This document shows positions 1 through 6,769 of a stretch of DNA of 32,466 nt, in pieces (within the stretch, counting starts at the first letter, position 1; every line of letters begins with the position of its first letter). The position numbers and the translations under genes are program-made. The notes below the pieces were generated by a model, which worked only from the letters and a program-made list of their open reading frames with translations, made no database searches and was not told the origin of the DNA. Source of the stretch: Acidimicrobiaceae bacterium (GTDB lineage Bacteria > Actinomycetota > Acidimicrobiia > Acidimicrobiales > RAAP-2); NCBI GenBank assembly GCA_003133325.1, contig PKXA01000090.1, positions 7,717 through 40,182 of the forward strand, read 5' to 3'.

Positions 1-22
1 GGGGGGGGGGGGGGGGGGGGGG
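1..22. other. poly-G run at window edge (probable artefact)
   Basis: The window opens with 22 consecutive G residues, directly followed by sequence that reads as ordinary coding DNA on the minus strand. The minus-strand frame passes into it as a run of proline codons. Long poly-G at a sequence end is the known no-signal artefact of two-colour Illumina chemistry, so this is probably not genomic. The neighbouring gene should be treated as cut here rather than ending in polyproline. Confidence 0.85.
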
Positions 23-1349
23 CAAGAACGGCAGGAAAGCGCTGTAAGGACACCTCGACTGCTCCGTCCCGCTCGTCCGAGAGCGGGAACGCGGCGAGGG
101 CGAGCTGGGCGGTGACGGCGGCGAGTGCGACGTCTGGGCGCCCGACGGTGAGGACTCGGGGGGGTTCGGGGGGTTCCTCTAGATCGATGATCCGGTAGAT
201 CGCCTCACGCATGATTCTCAGCGACTCGCCGGGAGCCCCTGTCATTCGTCCGACCACACTCTGGTGACGACCCGGCTCAAACTCCCGGATCGCCTTATCG
301 ATCTGGGGGCGAAGAAGGGCAGCGACGTCGAGCGCCGGAGCGATGCGCCCCAGCTCGGCGAGGGGTGAGGACTCGACCAACTTGTCGTGCTCGAAAGAAC
401 AGAGCAGGACTGGCCTTCCGATCGAAGCGGCATAGAAGGCCACGGAGCCATGGTCCGCCACGAAGAGATCGGCGGCGATCGCTACGCCGCGCCAGGAGTC
501 GCCACGCGGCGGCGACAGGATGGCCCCCGCGTCGATCGCGCGACGAAGCCACGTCCGCACCTGCCACGGACCATGCCCGTACCAGATATTGGGATGGATG
601 ATCATGGCTACTCGGTACTCATCCAGTGGCAACTCGCTGAGCAGTCGCACTGCGAGGCCCGGATAGCGTCCCAGCTGCGCGCTCGGCCCCCATGTCGATG
701 AAAGGACGATTAGTTTCTGCTCGGATCCGATCCCGAGACTTGCGCGGTAATGGTCCCGGAACGGCAGGCTCGCCTCCAGCCGGTCGTACGCCGGGTCGCC
801 GGCCATAAGCAGGCTGACGTCCGGGGGATGGCCAGCGAAGAGGGATGCCTGGTCGGGATGGGAGATGACGACCGTGGTGGCTGGCACGTCGCCGCGCCTT
901 TGATCGGTATCAGCAAAGACTGGCAGCGGGACGGTCCCACCGGGTCGGACACTCGCCGGCTTACCAAATCCGGGTCCATGCGGCAAGATCATGAGCGGGC
1001 TCCGCAGATGTTCGAGGTTGCCGGTGTGGGTTGAGCAGATGGCAAGATCGAACCTCGTCGCCATCGCCTGAGCCCAAGGCATGATGGGAACGCCTACGTC
1101 CCGCAAGAGGTCCAGGGCGCCTTGGTGGTACACCGATGGTGCCTCGTCTTCCACCGTGAACACGAGCTGCACCCGGGGATCCGGGAAGATCTCCGAAAGG
1201 AAGTCAAGCAACCATTCGGTGGTGGTAACGGTCCTCGCAACGATGAGGACCTTCCGGACGAATGGCACCGACAGGTAGGGCGCAGACCCTTCGCCCACTG
1301 GTACCCGGATCCAACCCGGGAAAGGCCCAGATGTACCGGCCGGATTCAC
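1..1349 (-). CDS. GT-B / CDP-glycerol-transferase-like protein (3' end missing)
   Basis: The frame is open from a GTG at 1349, just after an in-frame TAG, to the window edge, giving at least 443 meaningful residues before the poly-G run. The N-terminal half begins with a Rossmann-like strand (VRKVLIVART, residues 31-40), then CSTHTGN (105-111) and HGPGFGK (124-130). The second half has KLIVLSSTWGPSA (212-224), IIHPN (250-254) and VADHGSVAFYAASIGRPVLL (298-317). The DHGS segment followed by a conserved Gly-Arg-Pro is typical of the acceptor-proximal half of CDP-glycerol glycerophosphotransferase and UDP-GlcNAc-epimerase-like GT-B folds. The substrate cannot be told. It lies 72 bp downstream of the amyloid-motif gene on the same strand, so the two may be co-transcribed. 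Fold assignment is from motif recall. Confidence 0.6.
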   Translation of the reverse strand, partial: MNPAGTSGPFPGWIRVPVGEGSAPYLSVPFVRKVLIVARTVTTTEWLLDFLSEIFPDPRVQLVFTVEDEAPSVYHQGALDLLRDVGVPIMPWAQAMATRFDLAICSTHTGNLEHLRSPLMILPHGPGFGKPASVRPGGTVPLPVFADTDQRRGDVPATTVVISHPDQASLFAGHPPDVSLLMAGDPAYDRLEASLPFRDHYRASLGIGSEQKLIVLSSTWGPSAQLGRYPGLAVRLLSELPLDEYRVAMIIHPNIWYGHGPWQVRTWLRRAIDAGAILSPPRGDSWRGVAIAADLFVADHGSVAFYAASIGRPVLLCSFEHDKLVESSPLAELGRIAPALDVAALLRPQIDKAIREFEPGRHQSVVGRMTGAPGESLRIMREAIYRIIDLEEPPEPPRVLTVGRPDVALAAVTAQLALAAFPLSDERDGAVEVSLQRFPAVLAPPPPPP

Positions 1350-1372
1350 CTGCGACTACCTGACGACGCGCT

Positions 1373-1420
1373 GGGTCCATGCAGGAGGAAGGTGTTGGGC
1401 CCATGCAGGAGGAAGGCGGA
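1373..1420. repeat. 24-bp tandem direct repeat, two copies
   Basis: Two adjacent 24-bp units, 1373-1396 and 1397-1420, share the core CCATGCAGGAGGAAGG and differ at few positions. They fill most of the gap between the stop of the small amyloid-motif gene and the start of the glycosyltransferase-like gene. They could be a replication-slippage duplication in a leader. No hairpin or clear regulatory role is visible. Confidence 0.8.
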
Positions 1421-1421
1421 T

Positions 1422-1787
1422 TTAGTTGAACCGGACATTCTGAATATCGCGAGCTTGGACAACGGGGCCAGACGGGTCTCCCACGATCGTGTTCGAAACT
1501 TCGGAGTGGGAATCGATCGTGACCGCCGCGTCTAGCCACAAGCGGAGCTCGTGCCCGAATTCCCGATTGGCTTCTGACTCGCGAGCGAGTAGAGCGGCCA
1601 GGGATTCGATCCCATCAGGGTCGAGGTCGGTAGGGTCCTCTGGGAGGTGGGTCGACGCGAACGTCCGGCCTAGGGCCCGCCGAACGAGCGTGGTGAACTC
1701 GTCACACAGGCGGGCACCCGCCTCGCCCATCGAACCTCCAGCCACTCCCGAAAGGACGCTCGTCACCAGCGGTTCGATACCAGTCAT
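1422..1787 (-). CDS. small protein with C-terminal RHIM-like amyloid signature
   Basis: A 121-residue protein with a strong ribosome binding site (AAAGGAG, 8 nt before ATG 1787). Residues 1-90 are predicted mainly helical with alternating hydrophobics and no membrane segment. The C-terminus has Asn99, Gly103 and Gly107, then PVVQARDI (108-115) and a final NVRF. This N-x-x-x-G-x-x-x-G-x-VVQA-R-D-I pattern matches the short repeats found at protein ends in actinobacterial NLR, effector and adaptor proteins. Such motifs are proposed to be amyloid signalling motifs related to the VQxG core of eukaryotic RHIMs. In known cases the motif templates aggregation between a sensor and an effector. It is a plausible adaptor for the genes on either side. 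The motif is seen directly; the signalling role is inferred from the family. Confidence 0.6.
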   Translation of the reverse strand: MTGIEPLVTSVLSGVAGGSMGEAGARLCDEFTTLVRRALGRTFASTHLPEDPTDLDPDGIESLAALLARESEANREFGHELRLWLDAAVTIDSHSEVSNTIVGDPSGPVVQARDIQNVRFN

Positions 1788-1826
1788 CGGTGTATCTCCT
1801 TTGAAGTGGCCACATCCGCTGTCTGC

Positions 1827-1832
1827 AATCTA
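1827..1832 (-). promoter_or_regulatory. probable -10 box for the amyloid-motif gene
   Basis: TAGATT on the minus strand lies about 40 nt upstream of ATG 1787, leaving room for a short leader that includes the AAAGGAG ribosome binding site. The divergent membrane-protein gene starts at 1940, so this 152-bp gap must hold both promoters. No clear -35 element is visible. Confidence 0.4.
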
Positions 1833-1939
1833 GCTCCCAGTCCTCGGATCGGCCTCAGAGGGCGAAGGGGACCGATCCGCACCCCGGCATCACCTTCCCT
1901 CCCTTTGGGTACCGCTGACCGCCCTGCCAAACTCATCTT

Positions 1940-2962
1940 GTGAACGGCGATGCTGATCAGGGTGCGAGTCCAACCGAGCCTGGCTCTGCCCGCTCCCAAC
2001 AGACCTCCAACGGCTCCCAGCAGACAGGGAAAGAGCAGGCACTCAGCCGGCTGCTGACAGCACTCCTTTCATTGATCTTTGCCGGACTTGTCCTAATTCT
2101 TCCCCCGATCGTCAACAAGCAGCTGGCGGGCGCCGAGCACACCCTCGAGAAGCCGCTCGTGGGTTTCATCGTGGCCGCTGCCGTTTTCCTCGTGGCCGCG
2201 TGGCGGAAACGCTTCGCTATCGGAATTCTGGCGATCTGCGTCATCATCAGCGCGACCCAGCTCACCTACTACTTCGTCAGCACGGCGAACTCACGGCGGG
2301 CAGCCGCCGAGACAGCCTCATGGATCAACCTGCCGGTCGCTGACTTCTACCGCCACATTGTGCCGATCGACAAGCCTGATGTCTTTGGTTACGCGACTGT
2401 GGAGTGGCACGAATCGGACATCACTCTGAAGTTGCGGTCGAAGACGGGAACTACGCAGCAGGGCATCCGTCAAAGCCCACCTCAAGGAACTCGAGGAATC
2501 TACTTTGCAGCCACAGTTACCAACACGGTTGGTGGTAGCGCCGTTGTCTGCCCGCTCATCTACGGCATCACGAGCATCAGGAACTACTTCACGTTTCGGG
2601 TCCAGGATGCTCCCAATGGGACACCAGAAGCCGTGAGCTATCAAATAATCCAAAACTCAGGAGTTTTCACATCGGGCTTCCACGCACTCCTACTCGATAA
2701 TGACACTGACATCCCGTACTACGACAGCTGGAACATCCTCCAGCCGAGCGCCGACACTCAAACGAGGCTGGCAATGCTCATTGAAGGTGACAACGGAAAG
2801 TTCTTCGTAGACGGTCGCCTCGTGTTCGAGCGTGTTATCGATGACCTACCGAACTACACAGTCGCCGTCGGCACGACGGTGCTGGCGGATGATTTGCAGG
2901 ACGCTGCGAACTGCACCTTCACCGATGTGGTCTTCCGTGCTGAGCCGCTGGCATCCTCGTGA
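1940..2962 (+). CDS. three-TM membrane protein with lectin-like outer domain
   Basis: A 340-residue protein starting at GTG 1940. Residues 1-35 are hydrophilic, rich in Ser and Gln, and include a near-duplicated SQQT segment. Three hydrophobic helices follow at about 37-56, 72-88 and 92-113, so the large C-terminal part (about 125-340) is probably outside the membrane. That domain is beta-rich, with segments such as YFTFRVQDAPNG, LAMLIEGDNGKFFVDGRLVF and FTDVVFRAE. This spacing resembles concanavalin-A-like (LamG or glucanase-fold) domains seen C-terminal in actinobacterial membrane kinases. No catalytic motif was recognised. Its codons are AT-richer than those of genes after 3.6 kb. It is divergent from the amyloid-motif gene and could be a surface sensor or pore-forming partner, but that is conjecture. 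Confidence 0.6.
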   Translation: MNGDADQGASPTEPGSARSQQTSNGSQQTGKEQALSRLLTALLSLIFAGLVLILPPIVNKQLAGAEHTLEKPLVGFIVAAAVFLVAAWRKRFAIGILAICVIISATQLTYYFVSTANSRRAAAETASWINLPVADFYRHIVPIDKPDVFGYATVEWHESDITLKLRSKTGTTQQGIRQSPPQGTRGIYFAATVTNTVGGSAVVCPLIYGITSIRNYFTFRVQDAPNGTPEAVSYQIIQNSGVFTSGFHALLLDNDTDIPYYDSWNILQPSADTQTRLAMLIEGDNGKFFVDGRLVFERVIDDLPNYTVAVGTTVLADDLQDAANCTFTDVVFRAEPLASS

Positions 2963-3243
2963 TGAGCCGCTGCTCCCCCGGACTCGGGACACCCAGCCGA
3001 CAATCCACATCAGCTTCCCTCCTTTGGATCAGGCTGGCTGCTGCGACGTCTCAAGATGGGGTCGAACTCCTCGAGCCACTGTTCAAATTCCGCCTCGTAA
3101 CCCTCCATCCACTCGATCAAGTCCCCGTACCGAAACGTCGGAAACCCATGTTTCATCAAAGTGGCCAAGGCGTGCGAAACTGCAGGTCATCAACCTCTTA
3201 TGCACAGGGCGATGTCCGTCTTCCTCATGATTCAGTTAACCAC
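2963..3243. other. low-GC intergenic stretch, mostly without recognisable genes
   Basis: About 280 bp between the membrane-protein gene and the repeat array before comM. Plus-strand frames here read as low-quality, composition-driven protein. The only protein-like frame is the short minus-strand ORF at 3010-3156. No terminator with a T-tract and no RNA gene was seen. Base composition is clearly lower in GC than in the housekeeping genes to the right. Confidence 0.5.
3010..3156 (-). CDS. short hypothetical ORF, 48 aa, possible gene remnant
   Basis: ATG 3156 to TGA 3010 encodes 48 residues beginning MKHGFPTFRYGDLIEWMEG and ending in a charged tail. The sequence is rich in Glu, Trp and Phe with a natural helical pattern (YEAEFEQWLEEFDPILRRR), unlike the Arg/Pro/Ser-rich shadow frames typical of this DNA. 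No ribosome binding site precedes it, and the protein-like character continues about ten codons upstream of the ATG to an in-frame TGA. It may therefore be the tail of a degraded gene. No family was recognised. Confidence 0.3.
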   Translation of the reverse strand: MKHGFPTFRYGDLIEWMEGYEAEFEQWLEEFDPILRRRSSQPDPKEGS

Positions 3244-3309
3244 TGCGGACTTTTGGTGGCCACAGGTGCGGACCGCTCATGGCCATAAGTGCGGACTTGG
3301 CCATTGACA
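3244..3309. mobile_element. 23-bp repeat array resembling an insertion-sequence end
   Basis: TGCGGAC occurs at 3244, 3267 and 3290, an exact 23-bp period. Each copy is followed by TGGCCA (3257, 3280, 3298). Read on the minus strand, the array starts with TGTCAATGGCC at 3309. Multiple short terminal repeats of this kind are characteristic of IS21-type elements and some other insertion sequences, so this could be the outer end of an element extending to lower coordinates. No transposase gene or target-site duplication is visible, so if real it is a remnant. Confidence 0.4.
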
Positions 3310-4892
3310 ATGGCCGCCTCTATTGCTCCCGCGAGCGGCGCGGAGAGAGCCACTGGAGCACGGCATTGCTGACCGGTTCTCAATCATTTCGACTGAACGT
3401 CCGACCATTCCTGGGTATGAACTATTGGGACTGCTGGCTCCTCTCCATCGCCTTGGCTCACCTATTGGCGCACTGGCAATTTGGGCGGCAGTCCTGCAAG
3501 TCGACAACCCAAGGACGACCCCTTCTCCTTTGGACAAGCAGGGAGGCGCCCAGGGGTCCGCAAGGTCGCTCAGGTAGTTCCCTCGATCTCCCGATTGCCG
3601 TCGGGCTGCTGGTTGCGTCCGGGGAGTTGGATCTCGGCACGGTCACAGGAATGGCATTCATCGGCGAGTTGGGTCTCGACGGATCCCTCCGCGGGGTGCC
3701 CGGCACGGTCGTGTTGGCCGAAGCCCTCGGGAACCATGTATTGGTGGTCCCCGAAGCCGGAGCCTGTGAAGCCGGTCTGTCGGGAGACCACCCGGTGCGA
3801 TCGGCACCGACACTCGCCATTTTGGTGGAACGTTTGTTGGGGCACCGGCCGTGGGACCAACCGGTTCCGCCCCACCCCGGCACCTGCCCGGCCGCCGGGG
3901 GCCGGCCCCCGGGGGGATCCGCCTCCCGGCATGGTGACCTGTCCGATGTTCAGGGCCAGCGCCTGGCTCGTCGTGCCTTGGAGGTGGCGGCCACCGGCGG
4001 GCACCACCTGTTATTGGTGGGACCCCCGGGCTCGGGGAAGACGATGCTGGCCAACCGGCTCCCGGATCTGTTGCCGGCACTGGTGAGGTCGACGGCCCTG
4101 GAGGTCAGCCGGGTGCACTCGGTGGCGGGTTTGCCGCTTCCTCCCGGCGGCCTGATGGTTCGGCCGCCGTTCCGCGCCCCTCATCACGGTGCGTCGCCGG
4201 TGTCGATGATCGGGGGTGGGACGACGTGGATGCGGCCGGGTGAAATCAGCTTGGCCCATGGGGGAGTGTTGTTCCTCGACGAACTGGGCGAGTTCCCCAC
4301 CGTGGTACTCGACGCCCTCCGCCAACCGCTGGAGGAAGGCCAGGTCCGGGTGAGCCGGGCCCGGGGGTCCACCGCCTTTCCAGCCCGGTTCATTCTGGTC
4401 GGAGCCATGAACCCGTGCCCGTGTGGTGAAGGCGGTGCACCCGGTTGGTGCCGGTGTAGCGAGAGCGCCAGGGAGCGCTACGCCCGACGCCTGTCCGCAC
4501 CGCTCCTCGACCGGTTCGACATCGCTGTCCGGGTCGACCGGCCTGACGTCGACGATCTCATGGACGGGACGCCGGGCGAATCGACGGCAGTGGTGGCCGA
4601 GCGGGTCGTGGCTACTCGACGTATGGCCGCCCGTCGACACGTACTCACGAATTCGGAGTTGCCCGGGGCAACCCTCCGGAGTGATGCCCCGATGAGCGCC
4701 GCCGCCTCGAAGCTGGTGGAGATGCAGATGCGATCGGGGACGCTCAGTGCCCGTGGTCTGCACCGGGTCCATAGGATCGCACGCACCATCGCCGATCTCG
4801 AAGGGGCCGGTGACATCGAGGCCTCCCATATGCACGAGGCACTACTCCTGAGGTGCCGGCGGGATCTTCTGCTGGGAATGGAGCAACGATGA
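3279..4892 (+). CDS. comM: ComM/YifB-family Mg-chelatase-like ATPase, 5' part lost
   Basis: From about 3580 the frame is a clear ComM/YifB protein. It has SSLDLPIAVGLLVASGEL, the end of the LonC-like N-terminal domain, a Walker A GPPGSGKT near residue 248, Walker B VLFLDELGEF near 329, the zinc-type Cys cluster (NPCPCGEGGAPGWCRC) and the C-terminal GLHRVHRIARTIADLEG segment. ComM is a hexameric helicase that extends branch migration during natural transformation. The first 100 or so residues (3279-3578) have no resemblance to the family, and the usual N-terminal segments are absent. In another frame just upstream PGVRKV can be read, the expected lead into this motif, about 5 nt out of register. 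The gene therefore appears 5'-truncated and frameshifted, probably non-functional. It overlaps dprA by an ATGA. Confidence 0.7.
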   Translation: MAISADLAIDNGRLYCSRERRGESHWSTALLTGSQSFRLNVRPFLGMNYWDCWLLSIALAHLLAHWQFGRQSCKSTTQGRPLLLWTSREAPRGPQGRSGSSLDLPIAVGLLVASGELDLGTVTGMAFIGELGLDGSLRGVPGTVVLAEALGNHVLVVPEAGACEAGLSGDHPVRSAPTLAILVERLLGHRPWDQPVPPHPGTCPAAGGRPPGGSASRHGDLSDVQGQRLARRALEVAATGGHHLLLVGPPGSGKTMLANRLPDLLPALVRSTALEVSRVHSVAGLPLPPGGLMVRPPFRAPHHGASPVSMIGGGTTWMRPGEISLAHGGVLFLDELGEFPTVVLDALRQPLEEGQVRVSRARGSTAFPARFILVGAMNPCPCGEGGAPGWCRCSESARERYARRLSAPLLDRFDIAVRVDRPDVDDLMDGTPGESTAVVAERVVATRRMAARRHVLTNSELPGATLRSDAPMSAAASKLVEMQMRSGTLSARGLHRVHRIARTIADLEGAGDIEASHMHEALLLRCRRDLLLGMEQR

Positions 4893-6127
4893 CACGGATC
4901 GATGACCGCCTGGTCCATGCCGCGGCTTTGGCCGGACTCCCCGGCATCACCCCTGTCCGCCTGGTCTCGCTGATGGCCGGGTTCGACCCGGTGGAAGCGT
5001 GGGAGGCTCTGGAGCACGGGCGCCACCCGGCGGATCCGGATCGACGGTTTGCCGCCGCCGCCCGCGCCACTGATCCGGTGGAAGTGGGGGAACGATACCG
5101 ACGGGCCGGTTTCGAGATACTGCTACCCGGCGCAGAACAGTATCCGTCCATGCTGGTGGACGACCCCGGTGCGCCCGCAGTGCTCTTCGCCCATGGGGAT
5201 CCTTCGGTGTTGGAGGGCCGGCCCCGGGTGGCGATCGTGGGCACCCGGTCCGCCACTCCGTATGGGCGCCAGGTCGCGGTCGAACTCGGGCGTGATCTGG
5301 CCTTCTCCGGCGTGGTGGTGGTATCGGGATTGGCCCGGGGAATCGACGGTGCCGCCCACGCCGGGGTGCTCCAGGTCGCCGAAGGAGAGGGTGCCCCTCC
5401 GGTGGCGGTGGTGGGTACCGGGCTCGACGTCGCCTACCCGTCCTCCAACGCCCGGATCTGGGATGGGGTGGTGGCCCGTGGCGTGGTGCTGTCGGAGTCA
5501 CCCCTGGGTACCCAGCCAATCCCCAAAGTGTTTCCGGCCCGGAACCGCATCATCGCCGCCCTCAGCGATGTGGTCGTGGTGGTCGAGAGCCACCATGGAG
5601 GTGGTTCGCTCTATACCGTGGACGCCGCCGCCCGCCGGGGCATCCCCGTCGCCGCCGTCCCCGGGTCGGTGAGAAGCAGGGCTTCCGGGGGCACCAATGG
5701 GCTGCTGGTCGACGGCTGTATTCCGGTCCGCGACGCCACTGATGTGATGGTGGCCATTTCGCTGGCCCGATCCGGGCGTGATGCACCGGCCCCGGCCCAA
5801 CAAGCTGCCACCCTGGTAGCCGCCCGAGGAAAGAGGGCGATGCCACCGGTCGGCACAGCCGGTGCATCACCCGGCGTGGCCCATGGCCCGTCCACACCGG
5901 GAATCACCGAGAAGGCCCGATCGGTGCTGGGTGCCGTCGACGACACGCCCACCTTGTTCGAGACGATCCTGTTGCGAACCGGCCTGACCATCGCCGAGGC
6001 TGCGCAAGGGTGTGACGAGCTGGTGGCGTCCGGCCGGCTGCTGGCCGGGGCGGGGTGGTGGTCGAAGCAGCAGCCGGGTCGCTCAGGCGCTGGGAAAGTC
6101 GCCTTGGCGCCAACCAATCGCGGTTGA
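4889..6127 (+). CDS. dprA: DNA processing protein DprA
   Basis: A 412-residue protein. DprA loads RecA onto incoming single-stranded DNA in the cytoplasm during transformation. I chose ATG 4889 because it overlaps the comM stop (ATGA) and is preceded by GGAG at a suitable distance; an in-frame ATG at 4853 lies inside comM. Residues 1-65 form the SAM-like N-terminal part. The Rossmann core starts with RVAIVGTRSATPYG (about 113-126) and includes VVSGLARGIDGAAHAG (144-159), then VFPARNRIIAALSD and GGGSLYTVDAAARRG. The C-terminal winged-helix-like domain (TLFETILLRTGLTIAEAAQG) follows a Pro/Ala-rich linker. Its 3' end overlaps the convergent pilin-like gene by 45 bp. Confidence 0.93.
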   Translation: MTRIDDRLVHAAALAGLPGITPVRLVSLMAGFDPVEAWEALEHGRHPADPDRRFAAAARATDPVEVGERYRRAGFEILLPGAEQYPSMLVDDPGAPAVLFAHGDPSVLEGRPRVAIVGTRSATPYGRQVAVELGRDLAFSGVVVVSGLARGIDGAAHAGVLQVAEGEGAPPVAVVGTGLDVAYPSSNARIWDGVVARGVVLSESPLGTQPIPKVFPARNRIIAALSDVVVVVESHHGGGSLYTVDAAARRGIPVAAVPGSVRSRASGGTNGLLVDGCIPVRDATDVMVAISLARSGRDAPAPAQQAATLVAARGKRAMPPVGTAGASPGVAHGPSTPGITEKARSVLGAVDDTPTLFETILLRTGLTIAEAAQGCDELVASGRLLAGAGWWSKQQPGRSGAGKVALAPTNRG

Positions 6128-6634
6128 CGACACCGCCGACGCCGTCGGGGCAGAATCGAGAGGAGGGGCCGTGCACGAGGTCTGGTTGGTCTGGGCGCCG
6201 TACCAGGTGTCACCGGACCCGGCCCACACCAGCCAGCAGGTCCCGCTCGATGCCCGAACCACCATGGTGATGGCTCCACCGCCGGCCGAGTTGGCCACGC
6301 TGACCACCGACGAACTGGTCGACGGCCCGTCCACGTAGGTGATGGATGGATTGGCCGCGGCGAGGAAGGCGACGGTGACGGTGCTGTAGTCGCCGCCGCC
6401 GGCTGCCTCTGCGATGGCGGTGGTCAGTGATGTCGACAGGGCCTGTTGGGCTTGCATATCGTTCGCCAGGCCCACACCCGGTGCATTGGCGATGCCCGGT
6501 TTGGACTGCCCGTGCGAACCGAGCGTGCTGATCAGAATGAGTGCCACCAGAATGGCGCTCGCCAGCAGGCTCAGCATGGTTGCCACCATCGAGAACCCGG
6601 AGTCGGCGGTGGGCAGGTGTCTTGGTGCGTCCAC
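6083..6634 (-). CDS. type IV pilin-like protein (class III signal)
   Basis: A 183-residue protein. GTG 6634 was chosen because AGGGGAG lies 4 nt upstream and because it places the prepilin signal near the N-terminus: a short leader, then DSGFSMVATMLSLLASAI and a further hydrophobic stretch to ILISTLG. Gly-Phe-Ser-Met followed by about 20 hydrophobic residues is the pattern cleaved and methylated by a prepilin peptidase. The mature part is Ser/Thr/Ala-rich and has two cysteines framing WLVWAGSGDTWYGAQTNQT, as in disulfide-closed pilin D-regions. The usual Glu5 is replaced (GFSMVAT), so a minor pilin or pseudopilin is likely. Its position beside dprA and comM suggests a link to DNA uptake, an inference. 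The 3' end is antisense to the last 45 bp of dprA. Confidence 0.65.
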   Translation of the reverse strand: MDAPRHLPTADSGFSMVATMLSLLASAILVALILISTLGSHGQSKPGIANAPGVGLANDMQAQQALSTSLTTAIAEAAGGGDYSTVTVAFLAAANPSITYVDGPSTSSSVVSVANSAGGGAITMVVRASSGTCWLVWAGSGDTWYGAQTNQTSCTAPPLDSAPTASAVSSTAIGWRQGDFPSA

Positions 6635-6756
6635 TGGTCTCCCCTCGACCCATTGGTCCGGACCGTATCGGTGCGAACGCCGTAGGTGGAGTCCCTCGGA
6701 TGACACGGTACCGCACAGGACGAGAGACATCGGGGTGTGCCCGGATCGACGCCGGG

Positions 6757-6762
6757 TACCCT
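6757..6762 (+). promoter_or_regulatory. -10 box TACCCT, leaderless-type start
   Basis: TACCCT ends 7 nt before GTG 6770. With no ribosome binding site there, this spacing puts the transcript start at or next to the start codon. It decides the start in favour of GTG 6770 over the upstream GTG at 6737. Confidence 0.5.
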
Positions 6763-6769
6763 TGGCCCG

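Noticed and set aside
2832-3288. Plus-strand ORFs overlapping the end of the membrane-protein gene
   Set aside because: Arg/Ser/Pro-rich shadow sequence that crosses the true stop at 2962; no ribosome binding site.
4011-4835. Minus-strand ORF of 274 aa opposite comM
   Set aside because: It is antisense to conserved ComM motifs, and its own sequence is His/Arg/Pro-rich shadow composition.
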